From Mortierella sp. BCC40632 (Eukaryota; Mortierellomycota; Mortierellomycetes; Mortierellales; Mortierellaceae), in assembly GCA_011634665.1 (NCBI GenBank), contig WAEK01000004.1, positions 958,001 to 1,022,000 on the forward strand: a stretch of 64,000 nt of DNA. Reading direction: 5' to 3'. Positions within the stretch are counted from its first letter, which is position 1. The number at the start of each line of letters is the position of its first letter. The notes under the pieces were generated by a model. It saw only the letters and a program-made list of their open reading frames with translations, did no database searches and was not told the DNA's origin. The translations under genes were made by a program, and so were the position numbers. Shown here in pieces: positions 13,856 through 24,719 of the stretch.

Positions 13856-15469
13856 GGTGATTTACCGTTTTTAGCAAAAGAAAGCTGTTGAGAGAGGAAC
13901 TGGGGTGTGGGGTGGAAAGGGCCTGGAGTGTAGGAATCTGTAAGCGTATGGGAAAGCGAGGTGAACGGAACAAGCGGACAGTTGGTTGAGAGAAAATAAA
14001 GGGCGAGAAACTAAGAAAAAGAGTGAGAGAAAACGGTTGAAGGGTCGAATGAAGAAATGAGCGTGGAGAGAAAGAGGAGGGGAGAATGTGTGTGTGTGTG
14101 CATGAGATGAAAAAAGACGTTTTAAGGCTACAAGGGCCGCTCTTTGGCACACTCTTCTTCTTGGCTCCTCCATGAGGTCAAGCTACTCTTGAGGTCCTCC
14201 TATTCGCTCCTTGTTATCGATATGTAATGGCCAAGAGAAAATTCGCTCAGAGCCTCTGCGACTTTTTTTTTCTTGACTCGTTTCAGATTCCTGTTCCAAT
14301 CTCCGTACGTCAAGGGCTGCCCGAGTCGACCTCTTAGTTCCATTGACTCTGTCAACAGATGTCATTTCTGAACAACTTTAGCCACCATTTGGGACCATCT
14401 CTCTGGTCAGCCTTCCCAAGCCGCACCCTCTCTGCAACTCGTTCCAGGTTTCGACTCATGTGATCTCCCTACTCAGAAACTATCCTTGACTGTTAAGCTA
14501 CTCTTCTGACAAAGGTGGAGAGAGAAAAAGCAGGCTATGCACACTACATTATTGAGATCATTCAAATGGATAATTTACACAAAGCAAGGGAGAAGCGAGA
14601 GAAATGTGGCGAAGTTAATTGAGCCCAAAGCAGGCCAGGGCACAATCGAACCTTACTCCTCCTATTCAATCTGGGTGTACCTTAGCAGAATCCCATCCGG
14701 AGGCCCCAGATTATTTTCTGAACTACAATTATATCGATTAAAAAGTGCAGCAATTCGATCTAGTGTACCTCCCTTATACTTAGACCTACATATCCATAAC
14801 CTCAATTCCTCTACCAGTCAAGCTATCTACCACATCCACCCCAGTATTGGCGCCTCAGCATTCAGCCCAATAAATTCCCATTGTTCTTAGACACTCAAGT
14901 TCCAGTATCTGTATTGGTGAAAGGGTTATCATGAAGGCAATTGGCTCCTCGCAAAACGATGGCATTACGACATTGGACAACAATCCAGCTCTTCAATCTG
15001 TCAAGAATCCCCGAGTTTACTCGAAAAGACGACTTTTAGAAAAAGCTGGGAGCAAAAAGATCTGGTTGAATGGCCGGCTGATTCGGAAAGAGAGAAATAC
15101 AATAACTTCTAAATATGCGCGAAAGCCTGTGACATCCACGAAGAGATTGCATTATAGATTGACGCGCATGTCAAAACCAAGTGGAAGTCTGAGGGAGCTC
15201 AGTAACACATCCAAGCCATCGAGATGGAGTACAATAAAACTAAGAGCTTATCGAGGAGAGCCGGCAAAGGCAACAATGGAGAATTAACGCTAGAAGGGAG
15301 GAGACAAGGGATTTATCCTTACTAAAAATGTTGCGAGCTGGAGGTTGGAAAAGGCTGGCACAGCTTCTTTCAATGGATACCATAGTCCACTGACACTTGC
15401 ATACTTTTATGAGAGATCTATTTATCTATTTAGAGGAACATATCCCTTTTCTTTCTTGCACTTACTGAG
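13856..15469. other. Spacer and decayed sequence upstream of the WW gene
   Basis: Up to about 14150 is the promoter side of the WW gene, rich in purines on the plus strand with a GT repeat at 14091-14100. A basic 118-codon plus frame at 14931-15287 has no recognisable domain. The remainder has stops in all frames and may be transposon debris. Confidence 0.35.
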
Positions 15470-15665
15470 CTCTACCTCACCAAAATAGCCACAGAACAGG
15501 GATTAGATAAAATCGCCAATATCAAAGCCAGTCTCGAACCCTGTTGGCCCTGCCAGACAGCCCGGCTAAAGGCCTTTGGTGGTGAGGCGATGCTATCAAA
15601 AGCGCAGAATTGTCCTCCAGGGTGTCAGAGGTGCCGTACCACTACCAGGGCCCAAGTCTGTCATA
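15470..15665 (+). pseudogene. Fragment resembling the zinc-binding region of a RecQ-type helicase
   Basis: An open plus frame reads LTELYLTKIATEQGLDKI and continues through SLEPCWPCQTARLKAFGGE and NCPPGCQRCR before a stop near 15663. Spacing of the cysteines and the ARLKAFGGE segment resemble the RecQ zinc subdomain, where a Cys-rich helix ending in a FGE-like motif is followed by CxxCxxC. No helicase core motifs were seen upstream. RecQ-like genes are often carried in subtelomeric or mobile segments of fungi. Tentative: a single short resemblance read by eye, in a region of decayed sequence. Confidence 0.3.
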
Positions 15666-16048
15666 CAAATGGTTGATGAAGATCGTGTTCTCGCCATCTC
15701 TGGAGCAAGATCAAGATGGTCCAATGAGTCTACGTGTCACCTTGACCACTTTCACCAGCAGAGAGTTGCTTTAGAAAGTGACAGGACTGGTTCCAGGTTT
15801 CACTATTAGTGAACTCTAGAGATACCGATGCCCCCCTCACTTGTCGGTCTTTTCCCTCTCACCTGTCGTCCTTGGATTAAGACCCATTAGTAACATGTGA
15901 ACCTTTGCACATACAATCCGTACAAACGCGCCCCGGAATACTCCTTTAGGAGGAGAGAAAGACCCGACATCTAAGGATCAAAAAGCAACGTCGTTTTGAA
16001 CGCTTGGCTGCCACAAGCCAATTTATTCTTTCTTTTCTCTTCTCGTCT
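15666..16048. other. Spacer downstream of the secreted-protein gene
   Basis: An overlapping plus frame (15576-15809) has no domain. Nothing else seen. Confidence 0.4.
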
Positions 16049-16765
16049 TTACCACATCTTCTTGTAGAAGCGGCTCATGTAGTTCTCCTTTGGAATGACC
16101 TGGAACCACTGGCGTCTATCACTAGGGGCCAGTGGTTCAATGGTGACAGGATTGCCGTGACCTTGAGTTGCGAAGAAGAGACGGTCTCCACCAGGCTGGA
16201 TCTGAGCGACCCTCAAACCCCCCCAATGATCTTCCATGAAAAAGCTCAGGGGAGAAGCCTGGTCGAAGGAAGGAACGATCACAACATGATCGCCTCGAAC
16301 TTGGAGATAGCCAGGAATAGGACTTTCGGTACGGAAGCGGTACTCAACGTTCTCGAAGATACAGTTCGATGGAATATTTGGGTCGCAAGAAGTATCTGAC
16401 GAGACGACACACATTGTCAGCTGCTCAAAGTCCTTGTTACCGTTGATGCCGCCGACAAGAAGGTTGTCATCCAAGTATCTGGAGAGAACAGTGCCCAGGC
16501 CGTAGTTACTGAGCAAGAAGGGGTGGTACCCCTTGACGTCAACATTGGTTAGGTTCACGGTCTAGATATCATAAAGATAGAAGTAGGTTATTTAAGATAT
16601 TCGGTGATGCCAAAATTTCAAGCATTGGGGCGATCTTGGTAAGAAGCCGTCTGGGTCCTTACAGAAATGGTTGGGACGCATCGACATCTGCGAGCATGGA
16701 GCAGCGGAGACAGCTGTGGCAGCCATGGCAACCACGGCAGCGAGAGAGAATGAGATCTTGACCAT
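16049..16765 (-). CDS. Small secreted protein, exon join out of frame
   Basis: Exon 1 (16663-16765) encodes a clear signal peptide: MVKISFSLAAVVAMAATAVS, cleavage likely before APC. Exon 2 (16049-16561) encodes 170 residues with four cysteines and stretches such as GYHPFLLSNYGLGTVLSRYL and YLQVRGDHVVIVPSF that look like a beta-rich extracellular domain, possibly beta-trefoil-like (inference). A canonical donor (T|GTAAGG) and acceptor (CTAG|ACC) flank a 101-base intron, but exon 1 ends in phase 1 while exon 2 opens in phase 0. So either one base is wrong or missing, an unusual splice site is used, or the gene is dead. Family not recognised. Confidence 0.6.
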
Positions 16766-17404
16766 GTTCGCTAGAAGGAGAAGTGGGTGCTTGGAACTGG
16801 GAGAGTGTGTAGATTGGGAGTGGGGATCCTAAGGGAAAACTGAAAGAGGACAGATGGCCAGCCTTTTATACTTCATGGAATGGCTTCTCGGGTCTTCTCA
16901 TTGAAGACAGCCCACGGAGTCATGATGGGTCTCGGTCCTAGGATAGGATATCATGAGAGTTAGGGATGTGGTTCGCCGCGTAGCACTAATGCATGTTGAA
17001 TTGTGTACCCATATCGTATGAAGTAATCTACTATGCAACCCTTTGGGGAAGAATATGTGGACGTTTGGCAGGACCTCGGGAAATGTTCACAGAATACTGA
17101 AGCTCCTGTGAAAAAAAAAAAAAAAAAAAAACCACACTGACCAGAGGTAAGTCATGCGCATAAAGGTCGACCCATTATTTGGAGATGATTGAGCTACAGA
17201 TTTGTGTACTCAAAGCTGTTGTGTAAGCAAAATAATAATATGCGTCTTCCTCGGTTGTGAAAGCGACAGTTTATCGCTTTCTCCCTGTTGCGTTACACAC
17301 ATACGAAAAAAACACCCAGACTGTCGAGATCGCATACGGGAGCGATGCAGAAAATTTAAACCTGCCTAGGAGGGAGGGGGAGGAGAGGGGGGAAGACGAG
17401 AGGA
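16766..17404. other. Upstream region of the secreted-protein gene
   Basis: 16766-16870 looks like a promoter/leader. An A run lies at 17108-17130. No gene seen. Confidence 0.4.
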
Positions 17405-17985
17405 ATGGGAACGTGTCCAGAGAATGTGTACTGTAAAAAAAAATCTACGCACACGAACATAGGAACGTGCCAGGGCGTGGGGAGCGAAAGGAAAGACAGA
17501 GAAAAAGAGCTTTGCAAAGAAAAATGGAGCATGGGAACGTGCCCAGAGTATGTGTATCGCAAAAGGAAATCTACTTACACGAACAAAGGGGCATAGGAAC
17601 AGGATAGGATGGGCCCCGACAGAGTTTCTCACCGAATATCCATAAAGTGGCGGTCAATTAGGTTATCGAGTCGGATTGTCGGATCGAATCGGATATTTCT
17701 ATAGTGTTATCGGATTCCAGATCGAGGTTTTCCATCCGATAAGAAACTCCCGACGGGTGTCGAAGGGGAGAAAACTAGCACAGTACAATGAGCAGGTTAT
17801 TGAACGTACTAGGGTGTGCGTAGTAAACAGTAAAATAGTAAACAAGGCGCATAAACAGAGAAAAGAGGCATAAGAGCGTGCAGGGCGTGGGTAGCGACTA
17901 GCGAGAGAAGAAAGGATACATTTACAGCGCACGTACAAAGAGAAAGGCATGGGGACGCGCCTGGGCGAGGATAGCGAAGATTAAA
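17405..17985. repeat. Decayed tandem repeat with 126-base period
   Basis: The block starting ATGGGAACGTG at 17405 recurs at 17531, 126 bases later, with matching downstream sequence (GTGT..A..GAAATCTAC..ACACGAACA). A related core (GCATA.G..CGTGC.GGGCG followed by a TAGCGA-like end) reappears near 17458, 17586, 17870 and 17947. The units are purine-rich and diverged, so the array is old. No coding potential or known element recognised. Confidence 0.65.
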
Positions 17986-18208
17986 ATATGCACATTACAT
18001 AAATGATAAAGAGGGGCACTGGAACTATTTGGCAGCCTAGGGTCCCCTGATATTTCCTATATTGATGACCTTTGTTCTTTCAACTCCAGGACGTTCATAT
18101 GTACAGGTTTTCAGCTGAAATTTCACTTCGTGTTCCATTCCTCGATATATAGGACTCTCCTCCTCTGTGCTATTGAATTTGAATGGACCCTTGCCATATG
18201 AAAACTGA

Positions 18209-18561
18209 TTATTGAATCATTCTTTTTGCGGCACTCCAATTCGGCAAGTGCTTACTCTGCACGCTGAAGGGGCTGTTGACGCAGTGCCTGTCGGCTGTTA
18301 GAGGTGGTTTCTTTTTCTTTAGATTGTTGGACATCAATATAAGGACCATGCCGTTCTTGTCACCAAGGTAACTGATTTCATTCTCGAGAATGGCATATGC
18401 TCTGTGTATCTCTTGACCATGAGCGGAATAAGCACAACGAATCGCCGCAAAGAAAGAGCCAGCAACATCGACGTGCGACCTTCGTTTGCGTGGCAATCGA
18501 GGGAATTTCTAGGGAACATGTTCTCTCTTGCGAAGAAGACCCCACAGGCCTTGAACTCCAT
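18209..18561 (-). pseudogene. Broken open frame, family unknown
   Basis: Two overlapping minus frames (18334-18561 and 18209-18496) read as one protein-like segment if a shift near 18470 is allowed: MEFKACGVFFARENMFPRN, then HVDVAGSFFAAIRCAYSAHG and YLGDKNGMVLILMSNN. The composition looks like a folded protein, not chance, but I do not recognise the family. Likely debris of a mobile or duplicated gene. Confidence 0.3.
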
Positions 18562-18693
18562 GGGGCAGAATGAGTTTTGGTCGAATGATGGGATTGATTT
18601 TTTGAAAAGAAGGGGGGGACGGCGACCCTTTTTATTTATAAAAAAATCATACCCTCAGTTTTTCCTTTTATCACCGCCGTACCTGTCATTTAT

Positions 18694-19290
18694 TTGACTA
18701 CCATGCCACCTATCTTGAAGATCCGAGACGTCCTTCATTATCATCCACCTGACCTTAGCCCATTGGATCCTTTCAAGTCCTTCACCATCCCTTCTCAGCC
18801 AAGCATCCCTTTAATTCTGACACTTACGTGTCAAGAGTTTCGCGCTTTCTGGGCGCAAGAACGCAGAGCATATGATTGGCAGTACCGAACCGTATCTCAT
18901 TCCGACAAATTCTGCAGGCAGTGCATTGACACTCCATTACCCGACAGGTCTTCTCGCCTCACCACACCTTGTACTGCACGGGGGTCGGAAGCCCATGTTC
19001 GATTGGAGTTGCAGTACATTTGTCGCCGTTAGCATAGGCCGACTCTTGTCAAGAATGAACTAGTTTCTGTGGGAACAAACTGTAGAGCATTGCTTAGCGT
19101 TAGGAAGTTCATTGGCCAAGACAAGGCTCAAGTTCTGTATCACTGTAGACACAACCATGATGCATCCACCGCGGAACGGGCTAAATTGCCCAGCGGACGA
19201 AATGATCGCAAATGTCTCTACCAGCAAATTGAACAAGGTCATAACTGGAACTCAATTCGAAGAGAGATTTTAATAGACGTGACTTTTTTT
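18694..19290 (+). pseudogene. Decayed MULE/FAR1-type transposase N-terminus
   Basis: Plus-strand frames 18694-19032 and 19069-19290 together resemble the N-terminal DNA-binding part of Mutator-like (MULE) transposases. The diagnostic part is at about 19080-19270: CRALLSVRKFIGQDKAQVLY, then CRHNHDAS and QGHNWNSIRRE, matching the C..H-N-H zinc-binding pattern and the following W.SI... helix. A stop at about 19032 and a shift separate it from the upstream part. No catalytic DDE region follows; the sequence ends near a T run at 19283. Not functional. Confidence 0.55.
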
Positions 19291-19495
19291 TTCTTTTCTT
19301 TTATAACAATCCACTTCCGCTGGAATAGCCGTGTAGGCAAAACTAAACTAGGAGACCTAAACTAGGAAACCTAATCTAGCCCTGGCCACCGCTGTGCGGT
19401 AGCAATCCTCTATCAACCATAGCGGCTCACGTGACTGTTGCTCGGAGCAACTATTGCCGTCTCTCGAGTCGTTTAAAAAGTTGAGAAAAAGACTG

Positions 19496-20720
19496 TTACC
19501 GGAAAGGTATCCTCCCCATCCTTTCCATCACCAAATGTCTCCGTCCTGCTAGACTATCAAGCAGGGAGGTGTCAGCTGACGACTGCGTCGTTCTGTGCTC
19601 CTGGGCATCTTTGCTCTTGGTGATCCACAAGAAGCGACCCACATAGGCAGGCGTCAGCAAGGTACGCAAACCTATAGCCATCGCTCCATCGTCCTCTTAC
19701 TCCCTGAGGAAGGCCTTTCTTTTTTCCAAGGGTGACTGCATGCCGTGTCTCCCATGCCACCGTTGTTGTGCAACGTTCTTTCCATATCGTTTCAGATGCT
19801 TGCGTTTCTGTCACTGATACTGTCACAGCGAACAACCTCTTCCATGTCTCAGTTAGAGCTGTCGGTGGCAATCCTCGGTGGAGAGAGCCAAAGGTCCAAG
19901 GGGATCTTGCCTGTGTCCTATCGTTATATTGAGGTTCAGGTGGGAAATCCGGACTCTCCTGTATAAAATCGAGGCCCCTGGCCACCATACTGGCCGGTGC
20001 ACCTCTTCAGAACATCTGTCTAGGGATCCTCAAACCTGGCACGTTATTCTTTCTCTGCCTTTCGATTGCTTCCTTAGCTTTTCTGTTGGCTTCACTGACC
20101 GCTCTCCTTCCCCAGTCATCGAGCCTCCTTATGGCCTCATCCCAAATTTCTTTTCTCTGATCCTCAGGTGCTGGACACCTCCAAACATGGTCATTATGAT
20201 CTTTGTAGTCGCAGAGCCTACACTGTTCATCTAGGTACACTTCTTGGTTGCGGGTATGCATTACTTTCCCAGTAGGCATCATTCCAAAAGCTTTTCATCC
20301 CATGGGTCCGAAGATGTGTGTCTTCAGTGCTGCTGAAGAACGTACGCACTTTGGTTGTGGTGGGTAATCGCCAGTTTTGATCGCCAGTGTTGATCGCCAG
20401 TGTTGATCGCCAGTGTTGATCGCCAGTCCACATCTTCCATTTTGGCACAGCTCCCTTTGTCTCTCGTTGCGCTAACCAGCCTGATGTCTCCTCACTGTTG
20501 TCTGGTGCTTCAGAAGCTGACGAACATCGATCTCAATTTCTATTTCCGCACACCTGGCTAACAAAGAGAGCTCGTTCTGCGCGCTCATATCGATTTTCCA
20601 AGGCACAGTCGCTTCCATCGGCTAGAACATTGTCTTGGTTGTTACTGAGCCCTCGGGCCTATGCTACTTCGACTGTGCTTGGTCGCTGTTGAACAGTCTT
20701 TGCCAGCACTGTCCGTAGTC
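19496..20720 (-). pseudogene. 3' end of a LINE (non-LTR) retrotransposon ORF2, decayed
   Basis: Read on minus. About 20560-20640 carries ARGLSNNQDNVLAD, which resembles the end of an RNase H domain (SGxxGNxxAD). At 20007-20282 the frame has TGKVMHTRNQEVYLDEQCRL then DHVWRCPAPEDQR, the C-x2-C...H...C zinc knuckle found at the C-terminus of LINE reverse transcriptases. Further on, 19572-19988 reads TIWKERCTTTVAWE, typical of the tail after the knuckle. Frames change several times, partly because of a 13-base tandem repeat at 20366-20428. The reverse transcriptase core is absent, fitting either 5' truncation or loss. Confidence 0.6.
20366..20428. repeat. 13-base tandem repeat (about 5 copies)
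   Basis: Unit GATCGCCAGTGTT, repeated without interruption three times plus imperfect or partial units at both ends. It lies inside the decayed LINE, and 13 is not a multiple of 3, so it shifts the reading frame. Confidence 0.85.
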
Positions 20721-20908
20721 CAGTCAAGTTTGCACACTGCTGTCCTGTGTAAAGGCTAAAAGGTAGACTGGATACGACCTATCCCCCCATTATTTTGTGT
20801 GGCTTCCCACTCACTCACTCCATCATCATCTCTTTACTCCACCAATCATTGCCACCGCACTATCGTTGCCCATCCCACTCATTGCTCTCCATAGCCTTCA
20901 CTTTGTGC

Positions 20909-20970
<62 letters not shown>

Positions 20971-21303
20971 CTCACTTTTGCTTTTTTTTTCTCCTGCTAT
21001 CTCTTTCTTTCTCTCTGTCATAATGGTGTGATATTCTTGCGGCCATAATTCGTATAAATGCATTTGGAACATCCGCCATTTTACACTGATTCTTTTTTAG
21101 CGACTCTTGTTTAGCTCACGCGGCAAGAAGCGGAAAGTCGAGTGTGGTGGATGATAATAACTAGTTCAGCCCATTCCATGAGCTTTGGGAGTCGCTAGTT
21201 ATTATACTGTCGAGTTTTGTGTCTGCTACTGAGTAATGATTTAAACATTAAACGTCTGATATTTCTCTCCTTCTGCAATCATAGTACACATTTATTTCCC
21301 ACA
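20721..21303. other. Spacer with CT microsatellite
   Basis: Contains an uninterrupted (CT)n tract of about 55 bases at 20912-20966. Otherwise no gene seen. Confidence 0.6.
20912..20966. repeat. (CT)n microsatellite
   Basis: Pure CT dinucleotide run; creates spurious Leu-Ser and Arg-Glu open frames on both strands. Confidence 0.97.
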
Positions 21304-23446
21304 ATGGAGGCAACTACCGACTGTGATCATCGTCATGTCAACTGGGCAATCTCAAAGATATCGAGAAGAAAACCAATAACAATGCAGAGCTTTGCAAAAG
21401 CATTCGACTACTTCGACCAAGATGATGCAGATTTAGAATTCACTCAGCTTCTCTCCTCTCCACACGTACTTGACGGAAAACGTAGATCTGCCATGTCACA
21501 CTATTTGACATGGAAAAAAAACTATGGCAGTATCTATTGGGCTGACAGGGCTGCATTGTTAAAGGCACAGATCTCTAAAAGGCGTACAGCAAGTGTACTT
21601 GTTGAAGAGAGCGAACCTATTGCAAAGATACTTATCGAAGAAAAGGATGAAATCTCAATGAACGCGACACCTATTTGTAATCCCCACCAAGGGAAGCGCA
21701 AAGCAAGTAAATTACTGATTTTTGATCATCGACATCTAAAAAGCGAACAGTCTTGAATATAACTTCTCCAATTAAACGACTAAGTGGACTATTTACAGGC
21801 GAGTCTCAAGAAAACGCGACGGCAGCTGAAGATTACACAGCAGGCCACGCTCACAAGGAACAAAGAAGAGGTGAGCATCGTGGCTGAATGACACTGAGTT
21901 TGAAGCGCACAAATACTTATATCTCTTCTATCTGATTCGTCTACCTCGCTTGTTAGTTTCATTTGGCCGCAGCCTGACGCTAGCAGATCGTAAGCGGCCC
22001 TTGCTTTTTCATTTTCTTTTTTTTTCTTTTCTTTTATCATGTTATTGACTTTGTACTAATATTTAGTGGTCTATTTATCATAGTTTCCACTGATCGCAAT
22101 GGTCCTTCGGAAAGCGCTCCTCTGCCAACGTATTCTCCGTGCTCATCTTTAAGATCAAGCCTCCAGTCCACTGAACCCGGAGATCAAAGCTTTACCACCC
22201 AAGATTCAACACAGTCAGATTCCAAACTATATACCTGGATTTTTTTGGGTGGAGGAGGGCGAGTTGATTCGAAAGTTCATAGTCACTGGGTTCATAATGG
22301 GACAAACATCGGAGCTGACTTGATGGAATTCAGGAAACGTACTATCCAGAATAATGGCGGCTTAACTGAGACACACCAAAAGTTGTAAGTGTACTTCACC
22401 TTGAACACCTAGGACGATGTCATCCTAACCGCAGGACTGAATACAGGTAATCGAAGAAGAGTATCGAACCGATGGCTTACAAGGGGAAGTAGAGGACAGG
22501 ATCTGAGATGCAATATGTGATGCTGTAAAGACTGTGTCCTGCTACTTCCAAAAGAAGTTACCATTGAGGTCCTCGAATGGTTCCAAAAAATGGCAATTAG
22601 TAAGATGGAGGTATTTGAGCAGATGTTGGAGGATTCACCGCCCTCGGATTACAACCTGAAGGTCGTGCTGAGGATCATATCAAGTAACCCACAATATTGG
22701 ACCACACAAACACGGAACGAAGATACATACCTAAAAGTCTATGCTGGGACCGCTTCTTGATGTGTACTTTAGCAAGCTGAAACATGCCAAAAGTGATTGG
22801 TAGGTTTTAAGATCAATAATCCTCTTTTGCAAGTGACGTTGGTGTATCAGCTAACCTAATTAATGTAAATCTGAAGGACGCCCACTCAGGATGATACTAT
22901 AGATCCAGAATCATCCATACTTATCCCAGACTACGAGACTGCAACGCTTATTGGAAATCGGCAATACTTTGTTCTTTTACTGGAAGGAAAGATTGGTAGT
23001 AACACTGGGTCACACCAGATGTGGGACGATCTTTCAAAGCTGGGCAATGAAATTAAACTGGCTCTTGACTCAATTCTGAAATTGGAGCCATTTGGCGAAG
23101 TATCCGTTTTGGGGATCTTAATCCGAGGTAGTGTATATCAACTCCCTAATATCGCAACTGCTGTATCTCTTTAGAGCCACTAGCGGAGTTTTTCTCCATG
23201 CGGATCTACGCAGAGGGAACTTATGTGATACAAAAGATTGCATCTGCCTTCATTCCATCAGGTGCAACAAACGCACTCCCTCTTCCTCGCCTCATGGAGG
23301 TGTGTGACCATGTGAGGAAGAGGATGAAGAATTGCATCCATGAGATCCGCCTAGTCAAGGTTCGAGAAAGTTCAAGTCCCAAGGTTCCTTTGTCATGGCT
23401 CCGACCTTCTTTCAATAAGCCAAGACGTCAAAAGATTATCGACTAG
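21304..23446 (+). pseudogene. Broken multi-exon gene of unknown family
   Basis: A protein-like plus frame begins MEATTDCDHRHVNWAISKIS at 21304 and stays open to 21756. Further parts: 22084-22386 (SKLYTWIFLGGGGRVDSKVH), 22450-22800 (EVLEWFQKMAISKMEVFEQ, DVYFSKLKHAKSDW), 22878-23127 (YETATLIGNRQYFVLLLEGK) and, after a 47-base intron, 23175-23446 (EPLAEFFSMRIYAEGTYVI) ending at a stop. Introns 22800-22877 and 23128-23174 have proper GT..AG ends and join in frame, so this was once a spliced gene. It is now broken by an in-frame TGA at 22505-22507 and a frameshift near 22735-22760. It recalls a large family of unknown function repeated many times in these fungal genomes (from memory, unchecked). 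Confidence 0.5.
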
Positions 23447-24719
23447 GCTGAGGGCCTTTTGTTGTCCAAGATCCGGAATACTCTCTAGGCAAGACAGATA
23501 TGTGCGCCCAATGTCTGAATATTCTTAGAGGGACCCCTAGGACTTCAAAATCTATGGCGTAGTTCAATTTTTTTTTTTTCGCTTCTTACCCTGTCTGGCC
23601 AAAAAGACTCCGATAATACTACAGTCAACTCTTCTCTACAATAAAATAGCTAGCGACTGCGGAAAGATTCTTAAAGAAAGAGAAGCTAGCGACTTGAACA
23701 GACATGTCTAGGCAGCCATATCACAAACTGGACCAGGTGTGCTTTGCCCATCTCTCTTTTTCAATCACCCTCCTGTTACTCCAGTTCATCAACAGAATAC
23801 CCCCAAAGAAATTAAACGCACTTCAATTACTGATACTCACCGTATTGAGAGCTGTATGAGGAAATGCGAGAGACCGACAGTCACTCTAAACGACATGACA
23901 GGCTAGTTCCAGGAAAAATTCAAGCTCAAGGTCGCAGTAAATATCATCTCCGTTACCTTGAACAAACCCGATGCGAGTTGGTCATCCCAACACGGAGTCA
24001 AAGCGGCGCAAGGCAGTGTCGAATCCAGACATGGAGCATGCTCTTGCCAAAAAGTGTCTAAGGACATGGGATCTGATTAAGATCATTTCTATATCTCTAC
24101 TGCCCCTTTTCCAATCTATATGCTAGGGGACTTACTCAAGGGGAACAGAGGAGACTTTCACAGCTACAGCGATTCAAGCGAGTGCAGGTATGAAGGTTTT
24201 AACTATTGCAAATGGAATAGGGGATATATAACTATCAATAAGCTGTACTACGAGGCATGACCCTTTGCGGATCAAATTCTGGGATAGTTCCCTCGTGTCC
24301 ATTCATCTTGGTCTTGAGACGGTAGGGCTGAATGATAGCTCCGCCGTCATTCAGGAGTTCCCAATCCGAATCATCCCTTTCCACTAGGTCACATACCTTC
24401 CGAGATTTACTGTCGTTAGTGGGATCTATAGATGTTTCTTTCCTGCAAAGGAATCGAGGAGGAACATTCTTGATCCGTCCAGGGCAGATAGGAGGATCGA
24501 GATCAGTATGGAGAGTGAAAAGAGGGCAATTCTAACATAAGTAGAACGTCGTCGGGACGGTCGATATCTTGGAGTGCTGACAGCAATCGGACAAAATTTG
24601 TTATGGGAGAAGAGCTGATATTATTCAAGAGGGGGGAGCAGCCTATATATACCCTTCCTTGGAGGTCCTATCAAGAACTCCTAAGCTTTGCCCACTGCAC
24701 GGCACTCTGAAACTATGAT
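23447..24719. other. Gene-poor stretch before the pogo remnant
   Basis: A/T-rich with stops in most frames. A minus-strand stretch at about 24245-24530 stays open for about 95 codons (contains LVERDDSDWELLNDGGAI) but has no start or recognisable domain. Probably more decayed sequence. Confidence 0.35.

Noticed and set aside
20860..21072. Arg-Glu and Leu-Ser repeat frames
   Set aside because: Produced by the (CT)n microsatellite only.
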